From positions 62,001 through 126,000 of the forward strand of contig CACSIO010000012.1 in assembly GCA_902705865.1 (NCBI GenBank): DNA of 64,000 bases. Direction: 5' to 3'. The position numbers and the translations under genes are program-made. Within the stretch, counting starts at the first letter, position 1. Every line of letters starts with the position of its first letter. The notes beneath the pieces were generated by a model that had not been told where the DNA came from, did no database searches, and was given only the letters and a program-made list of their open reading frames with translations. This document shows, one piece after another, positions 46,047 to 53,560 of the stretch. This DNA comes from BD1-7 clade bacterium (lineage in GTDB: Bacteria; Pseudomonadota; Gammaproteobacteria; Pseudomonadales; DT-91).

Positions 46047-47303
46047 TTGAGAACTTTCATTGATCGGTTAATCGCGCGTGGTCTGGCATTGCTTGTGCCG
46101 TCGCTTTTGCTGATATCCAGTTATGTCGCGTTGAGCTATATCGATCTGCTTGCAGAGCAATGGCAGGTGTTGGTGCTTCAGGCGGGGCCGATTCTTGGTT
46201 TGTTGCTTGCCTCTGCGTTGAGCATACAATTCAGCCGCACCGGCTATTTCTTTGCATTGCTTTTTGTCATTGTTGCAAGTATCGCGAGCGATGCTGGTTT
46301 GGGCGTTGTGATTCCATATCAAACACCTATCTATGTTGTTCTGTTTATTAACCTTCTCATTTTTAGCGGTTTAGAAGATCGTGGGCTGTTTTCTGTTCAC
46401 GGCATTTTGCGCCTGGCCGTGCTGGGCGCCGAGACGGTTTTGGGTGTCTATTTTGTGGAGCACCAACAACAATTCATCGATTATTTTATTGCCCTTCATC
46501 CCTCTGTAGTGGCTTTGAATTCACTAACGTATTCATTGGGTGGTTTGCCATGGTTAATCGGTGTGAGTGTCGTTGCCGTTTGTATTCAACTGCTTTGCTT
46601 GTTGTTTTCCAGTCGGGTTAATCAGCCGATTTTTTTGATAGCACAAGTTGTGCTGTTACTAATGATTAGCGGAGTTCAATCTGAGTTATGGGTACCGCTC
46701 TTGCTCATCGCGTTCAGTACAGCAGTGTGTTTCAATGTTTTGCGTCAATCACATGATATGGCCTATCGGGATGAGCTAACGGCTTTACCATCTCGTCGTG
46801 CATTAAATCAGCTGTTATTACGAGTGGGCAGACGTTATACCGTCGCAATGATGGATATTGATCATTTTAAAAAATTCAACGATACCCACGGTCATGATAT
46901 CGGAGATGAGGTATTGCGAATGGTTGCCAGTAAAATTGCTCGCGTAGGTGGGGGCGGTAAACCCCATCGCTATGGTGGCGAAGAGTTTACAATTGTGTTT
47001 TCCGGAAAGTCACCAGCGCAGGTTGAATTTCATTTAGAAGCATTGCGAGAAACCATTGCCAACTATTCGATGGTGGTGCGTTCGAAGCGCACGAAAGAGA
47101 ATACAAAGAAAACGAAAAGTGATGCAAAAAAAGGGCGGCGCCCTAATAAAGATATGAGTCAGTATAAAACGCTGAGTGTAACTGTGAGTATCGGCGTGGC
47201 TGAACGAACGGGCACACTAAAAACGACCACACAAGTGGTTAAAGCCGCTGATGAAGCTTTGTATCGGGCGAAAAAGGCGGGTCGCAACTGTTTGCAGTAT
47301 TGA
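46047..47303 (+). CDS. Membrane diguanylate cyclase (GGDEF)
   Basis: A 418-residue protein starting at TTG 46047 (an in-frame stop lies just upstream). Residues 1-235 carry about eight membrane segments as the sensor. The GGDEF domain has DELTALPSRRALNQLLL, MMDIDHFKKFNDTHGHDIGD and the active-site RYGGEEF, so it should make c-di-GMP. The RxxD inhibitory site is not present before GGEEF. Between the core and last strands there is a lysine-rich insertion (KRTKENTKKTKSDAKKGRRP). A 13-bp hairpin overlaps the stop codon. Confidence 0.93.
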   Translation: MRTFIDRLIARGLALLVPSLLLISSYVALSYIDLLAEQWQVLVLQAGPILGLLLASALSIQFSRTGYFFALLFVIVASIASDAGLGVVIPYQTPIYVVLFINLLIFSGLEDRGLFSVHGILRLAVLGAETVLGVYFVEHQQQFIDYFIALHPSVVALNSLTYSLGGLPWLIGVSVVAVCIQLLCLLFSSRVNQPIFLIAQVVLLLMISGVQSELWVPLLLIAFSTAVCFNVLRQSHDMAYRDELTALPSRRALNQLLLRVGRRYTVAMMDIDHFKKFNDTHGHDIGDEVLRMVASKIARVGGGGKPHRYGGEEFTIVFSGKSPAQVEFHLEALRETIANYSMVVRSKRTKENTKKTKSDAKKGRRPNKDMSQYKTLSVTVSIGVAERTGTLKTTTQVVKAADEALYRAKKAGRNCLQY

Positions 47304-47320
47304 CGCATCAATACTGCAAA
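47291..47320. terminator. 13-bp perfect hairpin spanning the cyclase stop codon
   Basis: TTTGCAGTATTGA at 47291-47303 and TCAATACTGCAAA at 47308-47320 are perfectly complementary over a 4-base loop. The TGA is part of the left arm. No T-run follows, so it may be a transcript-end stabiliser. Confidence 0.45.
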
Positions 47321-47449
47321 TCAGTGATCGAGAGGCAGTCGGGCTGACGGAAGTCGTGTTATGTGACCTTGAATGCAATCTATCCATACCGAACATATAT
47401 TGGCATCGGTAGGCTGCAATTGTTCAGTCGCGCACTTCGTTCCGCTCAG

Positions 47450-48109
47450 CTATAGCTTTATCCGGAAGTTATCTGTGGTGATAACCCAGTGTTTGCCATC
47501 CCATTGAGTACTGCCCTGAATAGTTTTAGCAAACTGAATGTTGGCAGCCTTATTCACGGCAAGTAGGATAAACCCTGTTTCATCAGCCAGTATCTCGCAT
47601 TCGAGAACACGTTGGTTGGCACCGTAATTGCGACTGTCAGCGGCATTGCCAAACGCACGTTTGTCTTCGGCATCACCAAACTGACGACGTTCCTCATCGT
47701 TGCCAAATTCGCGGTCTTCCTCAGTATCTCCGAACTGTCGGCTGTCTGCGTCGTTACCAAATTTACGTTCATCGGTAGCGTCGCCGAAGTTCCGCCTATT
47801 TTCATCGTCACCGAAGTGTCGTGCATGGGCATCGTTGCCAAACTGGCGGCTATCAGTGCCGTCACCAAATTGCCTTTGGTCTTCACTGCTACCAAAAGAT
47901 CGATCAACTTCGGCCTCTCCAAAGGATCTGCTGTCACTATCGCTGCCCAAAACACGCTCAGCGATTGCGCTGCCGAATACCCGCTGAGGCAAGCAGTTTT
48001 CGGGAATAACGTAGGTTGAATCACCAATCGTCAGTGCAGCCGAGGCCATTGCGTGAAGTGGTATGGTCGCTAGCACTAAAGGCACTGCAATTCGTGTGGC
48101 GGTCCTCAT
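47450..48109 (-). CDS. Secreted protein built of RxFG nonapeptide repeats
   Basis: 219 residues from the ATG at 48109 (it overlaps the upstream stop in ATGA). The signal peptide ends near HAMASA. Residues 43-159 are thirteen consecutive 9-residue units of the form R-x-(F/L)-G-x5, with Asp/Asn/Glu/Ser filling the variable positions, for example RQFGDGTDS RQFGNDAHA; RNYGANQ closes the array. A C-terminal domain (VLECEILADETGFILLAVNK, QWDGKHWVITTD) follows. The acidic loops between aromatic-glycine turns could bind calcium. No family known to me has this repeat. It is the third gene of an operon with a VanZ-like gene. Confidence 0.75.
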   Translation of the reverse strand: MRTATRIAVPLVLATIPLHAMASAALTIGDSTYVIPENCLPQRVFGSAIAERVLGSDSDSRSFGEAEVDRSFGSSEDQRQFGDGTDSRQFGNDAHARHFGDDENRRNFGDATDERKFGNDADSRQFGDTEEDREFGNDEERRQFGDAEDKRAFGNAADSRNYGANQRVLECEILADETGFILLAVNKAANIQFAKTIQGSTQWDGKHWVITTDNFRIKL

Positions 48110-48672
48110 AGCGGGTATGCCGAAATCCAGATAGCCCATGCATACCACCAATTTTCAGCACTAGAGCCGTCGCTGTAGGTTGCTTCCCACTTCATCTTTT
48201 CATAGGCGACTGCAGTTAGTCCGTCACGAGCTGCTTGTAGTTTGTCTTCCGGAATATTAATCATGTAGGACCGACTGGCTGGGCCGGAAGCCGCTTTAAT
48301 CGCTTGGTTAAAAGCAAGAACACCGTGCAATGGCTTCTCGTAGCCGTCTTGATAGATCAGCACCGCTTTACCGCCGTGTGCTAGAGCATTGGGCGCGTGC
48401 TCGACCAGTTTCCCGGCTTCAACAAAAGTGTTTGTGGATGAGTTCCAGTCGTAAACTGAGAAGGGGGTGTCAAAGCGTTTCCCCGGCTCCAGAGTGAAAC
48501 TACCATCGGCAGCAACAATCTTGATACTTTTGTTAGCCAAAACACCGTGCGGAATAGCATGTGCTGTGTAGTCTGTGGTCGAACGCACCGATGGGGTACT
48601 GCCAGATCCAATAGCGAGGCCAAGGAAGGCAATAATCACAATGGCTTGTTTTATGGAGATGGATTTCATCAT
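48106..48672 (-). CDS. Exported protein of unknown function (operon middle gene)
   Basis: 188 residues from the ATG at 48672 (two bases after the VanZ-like stop). A hydrophobic N-terminus (AIVIIAFLGLAIGSGS) acts as signal or anchor. The rest is a globular domain with HGVLANKSIKIVAADGSF, GGKAVLIYQDGYEKPLHGVL and an aromatic C-terminal AENWWYAWAIWISAYPL, ending unusually at a leucine in a hydrophobic patch. No known family recognised. ATGA coupling to the repeat protein suggests the two are made in fixed proportion. Confidence 0.6.
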   Translation of the reverse strand: MMKSISIKQAIVIIAFLGLAIGSGSTPSVRSTTDYTAHAIPHGVLANKSIKIVAADGSFTLEPGKRFDTPFSVYDWNSSTNTFVEAGKLVEHAPNALAHGGKAVLIYQDGYEKPLHGVLAFNQAIKAASGPASRSYMINIPEDKLQAARDGLTAVAYEKMKWEATYSDGSSAENWWYAWAIWISAYPL

Positions 48673-48674
48673 GG

Positions 48675-49121
48675 TTATCGTTTTTCCATTCTTAAATGTA
48701 AGTAGTGATCTGTGAAGCATACCGCGATGGTCATAGCGATGAGGTCGTATATATCAAACGTACCGGGAATAACAGGCAAGAGTTGCACGAGCTCAATCGT
48801 GGTGACGCAAAAAAGGCTTAACCAAAGGCTGCGGGTGTTGCTGTAGTGTTGCAAAAGCGTTGTTAATGCAATGGCCCAGCACACGTCGGCAAACACATCT
48901 GAGATAAACGGTATACCAGGCAGATGAAAAGACGCGCGGGTGCTAATCAAACCTGTCGCTATCGCATCAGGAAGTAGCGAATAGATGATTCGCTCAAGGT
49001 TTGTGATCGGACGCCAACACCAGTAACTAATCGCTCCAAGCGTCAATGGTAAAACGCAAAGAGCCAGCAACTGTCGTGTTGAGCACGAACGTTTACGGGT
49101 GTTGGGTTGTTGTCGTAACAT
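48675..49121 (-). CDS. VanZ-like membrane protein
   Basis: 148 residues from the ATG at 49121. Four hydrophobic segments, a conserved-looking FISDVFADVCWAIALT and the terminal GTFDIYDLIAMTIAV, which matches the D-x-x-D-x-x-x-N/A end of VanZ domains. VanZ-type proteins occur in glycopeptide resistance and beside exosortase-like sorting systems; here it leads an operon with two exported proteins. The role is inferred only. Confidence 0.6.
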   Translation of the reverse strand: MLRQQPNTRKRSCSTRQLLALCVLPLTLGAISYWCWRPITNLERIIYSLLPDAIATGLISTRASFHLPGIPFISDVFADVCWAIALTTLLQHYSNTRSLWLSLFCVTTIELVQLLPVIPGTFDIYDLIAMTIAVCFTDHYLHLRMEKR

Positions 49122-49367
49122 CAAAAGCTTAGGTATTTACATCAATAGCGGGTGTTGGCGTTTGGCTTCGCGGGCGCGATCGGTGCGTCACCTAGTGATA
49201 CCAGTTATTAGTAACATATTACCCATTATTCAGGATTCGTCAGATGCGATCAATATGTCATTCGACATCGGTGATATAACGCACTAGTCAGCTGGAAGTG
49301 CGATGTCTATTGTGGTTGTTAAGGGTATTGATCAGTATAACCATAATCAATATAGGAGGGTTTCATA

Positions 49368-49868
49368 GTGCGCGGTGATCTTGAGATATACGCCACCCGA
49401 AGTGAGGATATCGATGATTTTTATGCCGCGTTAAGCTCAGTTGTTAACGAAGGGCGATTTTTGTTAATGAGCGAGCCTCCGTCGCTAGAGCAGGTGAGAG
49501 CGTTTATCCTTGCGAATATTGAGAATAACAGCGCCCAATATGTCGCGAGAATCGATGGGCGTCTCGTCGGATGGGCGGATATTGTCCCGTCACAACGATC
49601 GACCATGACGCATGGCGCCAGATTGGGCATGGGGATTGTTTGTGGTCACCGCAGGCAAGGGATTGGCTCGGCCTTGTTATCAACCGCACTTTCGCATGCC
49701 TGGCAAACGGGCTTGAAGCGCATTGAACTTGAGGTCTTCGCTGACAACGAAGTCGCTATTCATCTATACAAAACAAATGGTTTTAATATCGAAGGTACCA
49801 AGCGTTTCGCCCGTTATTCTGACGAACACTATCAGGATATTGTGCAGATGGCGCAATACCGAATATGA
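49368..49868 (+). CDS. GNAT-family N-acetyltransferase
   Basis: A 166-residue protein with GTG at 49368 and a strong AGGAGGG eight bases upstream. Motif A is LGMGIVCGHRRQGIGSALLS, containing the acetyl-CoA pyrophosphate-binding R-x-x-G-x-G/A. The later LEVFADNEVAIHLYKTNGF is the motif B helix. The closest style is ribosomal-protein or small-molecule GNATs (RimJ/RimL-like or spermidine-type). The acceptor is unknown. Confidence 0.9.
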   Translation: MRGDLEIYATRSEDIDDFYAALSSVVNEGRFLLMSEPPSLEQVRAFILANIENNSAQYVARIDGRLVGWADIVPSQRSTMTHGARLGMGIVCGHRRQGIGSALLSTALSHAWQTGLKRIELEVFADNEVAIHLYKTNGFNIEGTKRFARYSDEHYQDIVQMAQYRI

Positions 49869-50084
49869 CGAACAAACACCTGAGCGGCGCCTAGTATTGT
49901 GGGTGAAAGTGTTTTTCGCTTTGTGTAGTGAACCAGTTCAGTGCACACCACCTTAGTATTTCTGTTTTTTCACGAATTTACACGGTTTTCATCCAATCCT
50001 GCTGGATTAGCAACTTCCTCTACTTGAAACTGATTCTGCCGAATTTCTCGGCATTTTATCAATAATATCAAGAGGATAGATTGT

Positions 50085-50783
50085 ATGAAAATCAATCAAT
50101 ATGATAACTCAAAAACTTTGTTCTACATCTCTGGCATGTTCGCAGGTAGCTGGATTTGGGATGAAACGCATCCTCAAATTCCTAACGCGCGTCACCTATT
50201 AGTTGATGATGCATTGTGTAATATTGGCGGAAATATCGAAGAGATATCGGAAAAGTTGATTGAGGTGATCAATGAGCTGGATACGCCGGTGACATTGGTG
50301 GGGAACTCCTTGGGGAGCCTGATTGCGCTGAATATTGCCAGTAAGATCGGTGACAAAGTGGAAGGAGTTATCATCTCAGGGTCTGCAGGCTTTGGCGAAG
50401 TGGATTTAGGGATAACGCTCGACAGGCATAACCCACAGGGAATGGCTGATAAGTTGATCAACTTAGTTTGTTACGACAAAGATCGAGTGTCGGATAAGGC
50501 ATTAACGAAAACAGCGGTTAGTTTTGATAAAAACTTCAGGAATATTGTTAGGCTAATTCGCGAAAGTAACTCTGCCAGTGCAGGGGATATTATGGACAAA
50601 ATCAAATGCCCGGTTCACGCAATCTGGGGCACGGATGACATCATTACACCACTGGATGAAACGGTTCCTGTACTGGAGCGATTTGGCATAAGCCCAATCA
50701 CAATCAGTGAATGTGGACACAGCCCGATGTTTGAACGACCCGATGAATTTGCTGCGATCATCAATGAAACCCTAGCAGCGTAA
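50085..50783 (+). CDS. Alpha/beta hydrolase
   Basis: A 232-residue hydrolase. Nucleophile elbow GNSLGSLIAL (Ser after Asn), a short cap region, Asp in WGTDDIITP and His in ECGHSPMFERP complete the catalytic triad. The size and the HGxxMFERP ending resemble MenH/bioH-type esterases. AGAGGA precedes the ATG. A terminator follows directly. Substrate unknown. Confidence 0.88.
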   Translation: MKINQYDNSKTLFYISGMFAGSWIWDETHPQIPNARHLLVDDALCNIGGNIEEISEKLIEVINELDTPVTLVGNSLGSLIALNIASKIGDKVEGVIISGSAGFGEVDLGITLDRHNPQGMADKLINLVCYDKDRVSDKALTKTAVSFDKNFRNIVRLIRESNSASAGDIMDKIKCPVHAIWGTDDIITPLDETVPVLERFGISPITISECGHSPMFERPDEFAAIINETLAA

Positions 50784-50784
50784 A

Positions 50785-51726
50785 TTAAGGGAGGGGCTTT
50801 TGCCCCTCTTTTATGTATTTCGAATCCGGGTAAATTTCGTATTGCGTTAGCTTGTGTCGCAATGTGTGGGCAGGATACCCCATTACTCGAGCAACGGCAT
50901 CGATATCACCGTTTAGTTCTTCCAACGCTTTTTCAATAATCCTCTTTTCTGCAGCCGAGCTAAATGTGTCTGGCTCGATATTACCATTCTCAGACGCCAA
51001 TGTTGGATACGCGACTTTTAGTTTTTGGTAAAACTGTGGCGCATTGTTCGCTGCTTCTGCCGCTTTAGTGCCTGTGAGGTAATAAAATGCTAGGGCTGTA
51101 TACAGCGTAATAATGGGGCCGATAATTACAACTGGAATAGCGTGTTTTGTCATCGATAACGCAACTAACAGTGCGAATACAGCGATGAGTGGGATAAAAG
51201 AAACCAGAGCAGTAATACACTTTGACGTGACGGCGCTATCGAGAGATTCATCGCGCGCACCTTTGATTAGTAATCCTCCGGTAAAAAAGCAGGATGTTAG
51301 GAGATAGACATCCATCAACCAGGCGAGAGGACCATCTGTGTGCATCAGGGAATTATGACGTATTTCATAGCTTTCGACGATCAGCCCCTGTGTATGAACG
51401 ATTGATAGCAGTATGGGCGGTATGAATACGGATAGATGTCGCCATTTGAAAGGACGAGTGAGCCCGATAACAAACAAAGCCAAACACGCGAACATAAAGT
51501 ACAGCGACATAAGATAGGCGTCTGCTGCTATTGAAGCAATGGCAGGCGAAGGAATTGCAAACAGCAAGTAACCTGCAGATTGAAAAAGGTTCATTGCTGC
51601 CAAACAAAGAAACAGTAACCTGAATTCCATTTTGGAACTATTCAGGTGGAGCCTGTATAGCAAGTACAGGCAGCAGCTCGCAACCAGAGCCGGTAGAGTG
51701 GCATAAAACCCTATGTGCTGAATCAT
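50785..51726 (-). CDS. Seven-helix membrane protein with C-terminal Fis-type HTH
   Basis: A 313-residue protein. Residues 1-225 form seven hydrophobic segments, like the 7TM sensor half of some histidine kinases. Residues 255-300 (EKRIIEKALEELNGDIDAVARVMGYPAHTLRHKL) read as a Fis-type helix-turn-helix; the helices pair A-R-V-M-G with L-R-H-K-L. There is no kinase domain and no sigma54 AAA domain, so this would be a one-component membrane regulator that binds DNA from the membrane. Cytoplasmic location of the HTH fits an odd number of helices. Confidence 0.7.
   Translation of the reverse strand: MIQHIGFYATLPALVASCCLYLLYRLHLNSSKMEFRLLFLCLAAMNLFQSAGYLLFAIPSPAIASIAADAYLMSLYFMFACLALFVIGLTRPFKWRHLSVFIPPILLSIVHTQGLIVESYEIRHNSLMHTDGPLAWLMDVYLLTSCFFTGGLLIKGARDESLDSAVTSKCITALVSFIPLIAVFALLVALSMTKHAIPVVIIGPIITLYTALAFYYLTGTKAAEAANNAPQFYQKLKVAYPTLASENGNIEPDTFSSAAEKRIIEKALEELNGDIDAVARVMGYPAHTLRHKLTQYEIYPDSKYIKEGQKPLP
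50791..50812 (+). terminator. Terminator shared by convergent genes
   Basis: GAGGGGC at 50791-50797 pairs with GCCCCTC at 50802-50808 over TTTT, followed by TTTT. It sits inside the last codons of the convergent membrane regulator gene, whose stop is at 50785. Confidence 0.75.
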
Positions 51727-52024
51727 TGTTTCACACCTAACTGTGCTTATCTAACGATATTGAAATGTTTAATTCTATCATAGGTGAATGCTGTTTGATA
51801 TTTAGGCAGTCGCGCACTTGATGTTTACGTGATAAATTTCAACATTGTTGATGGGCCTAACGAAAAGTATTGTTTACTACTTTATTTTCTAACATAGCAC
51901 CTATTTTTTGATAAGCTAGTAGTACGCATCTTGCCTGTGTTCGTTTTTACGTTTCTATTCTCCATATAACGACGGCGTTTTTCGATGTCTGTTGATTCCA
52001 TAGACTTAATAGGGTTTTGTCCTT
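51727..52024. other. About 300-base gap
   Basis: No feature recognised; promoter of the regulator on the minus strand is likely at its 5' side. Confidence 0.3.
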
Positions 52025-52576
52025 TTATGTCTGATCTTCTGTTGACTTAGGTTGTGCCTCCAAGTCCGTTTGTGCGATGTGATGTGCAGCTGGTGAATTG
52101 TTATCAGTGAGTTTGACGACCGCCTTTTGTAGAATTTGTGTGTTGGGGTAGGTGATCATGTCGTTATCTCTACGGATCAAGACGTGGAATAGCGTGATCT
52201 CCTCAATAACCCCCGTAATATCATCGTCTTTGTCGATGACTTTGACTCTGTCGCCAACGCGATAGGGGAATGCAAAGAAGATGACGAGGCTTGCTGTCAT
52301 ATTGCTGAGAATCGACCATTGAGCAACTAGTGCGACTCCAATTACAGCAAACATGGACGACAGAAATACTGATACCTGTGAATAGTGAATGCCTAGCACG
52401 AGCATCGCCAACATAAAGAAGAAGACAGATAGCGTAAGGTTTAGCATCTTCGTCAAGTATGCAATGCGGTAGGCGCTTACCGATTTTTTTTGCCCAAGAC
52501 GCTTAATTAACCGTGAGAGAAATGCCATACAAAGGCCGTACGTACTGATCACAATTAGTAGTGAAAGCACCTTCAT
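52025..52576 (-). CDS. Small MscS-type mechanosensitive channel protein
   Basis: A 183-residue protein with three N-terminal membrane segments; the last, AVIGVALVAQWSILSNMTAS followed by LVIFFAF, is the pore-lining region typical of MscS, and YRVGDRVKVIDKDDDITGVI is the beta domain. It is shorter than standard MscS because the C-terminal cage domain is reduced. The start overlaps the DUF1003 gene by four bases (ATGA). It is likely to protect against hypo-osmotic shock. Confidence 0.85.
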   Translation of the reverse strand: MKVLSLLIVISTYGLCMAFLSRLIKRLGQKKSVSAYRIAYLTKMLNLTLSVFFFMLAMLVLGIHYSQVSVFLSSMFAVIGVALVAQWSILSNMTASLVIFFAFPYRVGDRVKVIDKDDDITGVIEEITLFHVLIRRDNDMITYPNTQILQKAVVKLTDNNSPAAHHIAQTDLEAQPKSTEDQT

Positions 52577-53061
52577 TGAACATCTCCTTTTTCTAGCAAG
52601 CGTTCCAACTTTTCATTAAGGCGCATTATTTCGAGTTCCATTTTTAAATTGATTTCGTAAGCAGCATCTTGCTTGATACGATCTTTTGCCGCCTGTCGAT
52701 TTTGCGACATCATGATGATGGGAGCCTGGAAGGCAGCGAGTGACGATAGTCCGAGATTAAGCAGGATAAAAGGGAAGGGATCGAAGGCCTCCCCTTTAAT
52801 AAACCAAACGGTGTTCGTCAGAATCCAGATAATGATGAACGCGAAAAATAGGATGATAAAGGTCCAAGAACCTCCAAAGCGTGCAATTGCATCTGCCACG
52901 CGTTCACCGACCGATAAACTGTCAGAATAAGTATCGTTTGTGTTCTCGGTAAGTGGGCTTTGTTCTGCAATGCTATTGATAACATGTTGGTCTTGTTTAT
53001 CCAGCTCCGCGTATGGTCGGTTTAGCAATGCTTTTGCAAGATGTTCGAAATATCGTTTCAC
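52573..53061 (-). CDS. DUF1003 membrane protein
   Basis: 162 residues. The DUF1003 core SVGERVADAIARFGGSWTFI, the two following membrane helices and the PFPFILLNLGLSSLAAFQAP signature are all present; a coiled-coil tail (LKMELEIMRLNEKLERLLEKG) ends the protein. It overlaps the MscS-like gene start, suggesting a functional partnership. The molecular role of DUF1003 is not established. Confidence 0.88.
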   Translation of the reverse strand: MKRYFEHLAKALLNRPYAELDKQDQHVINSIAEQSPLTENTNDTYSDSLSVGERVADAIARFGGSWTFIILFFAFIIIWILTNTVWFIKGEAFDPFPFILLNLGLSSLAAFQAPIIMMSQNRQAAKDRIKQDAAYEINLKMELEIMRLNEKLERLLEKGDVQ

Positions 53062-53510
53062 TTTGTTTACCTATTGAAATTTGTGTTTAGTATTCGGCTA
53101 TAAATAGCATGCGGAGCACAGTTCAGCATAGGACACATAGGTTGTTTAAAGGTGCAGGTACCGCCAGAAACTGTATCAGCGATATTTGTGTATAGGCAAG
53201 TTCTGCGTTTGTACCGAGAGTGATGTTTGGCTCTGAGTGGGGGGGCTGATATGTCGTATGGTTGCGGCAAGTGCGACGTACGTGAAGCAAAAACTAGCAT
53301 CGCCTGCGCTTGTGCCGAAAACCAATAGCGGCGCAGCACATGAAGTGTTTAGTTATGCTTTACAAGTCAAATTTATTCTTGGTTCTTACCAACGATATAT
53401 TCACTGTAACACGCTGAACAATCAACGGCCTTCGATATCACCGATGTTGAAAGCATGTATTGGGCTAAAAACGGCTAACGGACTTGAGTAGTTTTATAGA
53501 AAGTACAAAT
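53062..53510. other. 449-base non-coding gap
   Basis: An 84-codon plus-strand frame (53237-53491) lacks a ribosome-binding site and coding character. Nothing else recognised. Confidence 0.35.
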
Positions 53511-53538
53511 AAAAAGCCTGCAAATTTGCAGGCTTTTT
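53511..53538. terminator. Bidirectional terminator, perfect 28-base palindrome
   Basis: AAAAAGCCTGCAAA at 53511-53524 is exactly repeated in inverse at 53525-53538, giving GC stem arms and T-runs on both strands. It ends the repeat lipoprotein gene on the minus strand. Confidence 0.9.
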
Positions 53539-53560
53539 TGATCGCAGTTGTCTGTAATTG

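Noticed and set aside
47612-48019. Long plus-strand frames opposite the nonapeptide-repeat gene
   Set aside because: They mirror the 27-base periodic codons of the real minus-strand gene and have no start signals.
53237-53491. 84-codon plus-strand frame
   Set aside because: No start signal or family; composition unlike neighbours.
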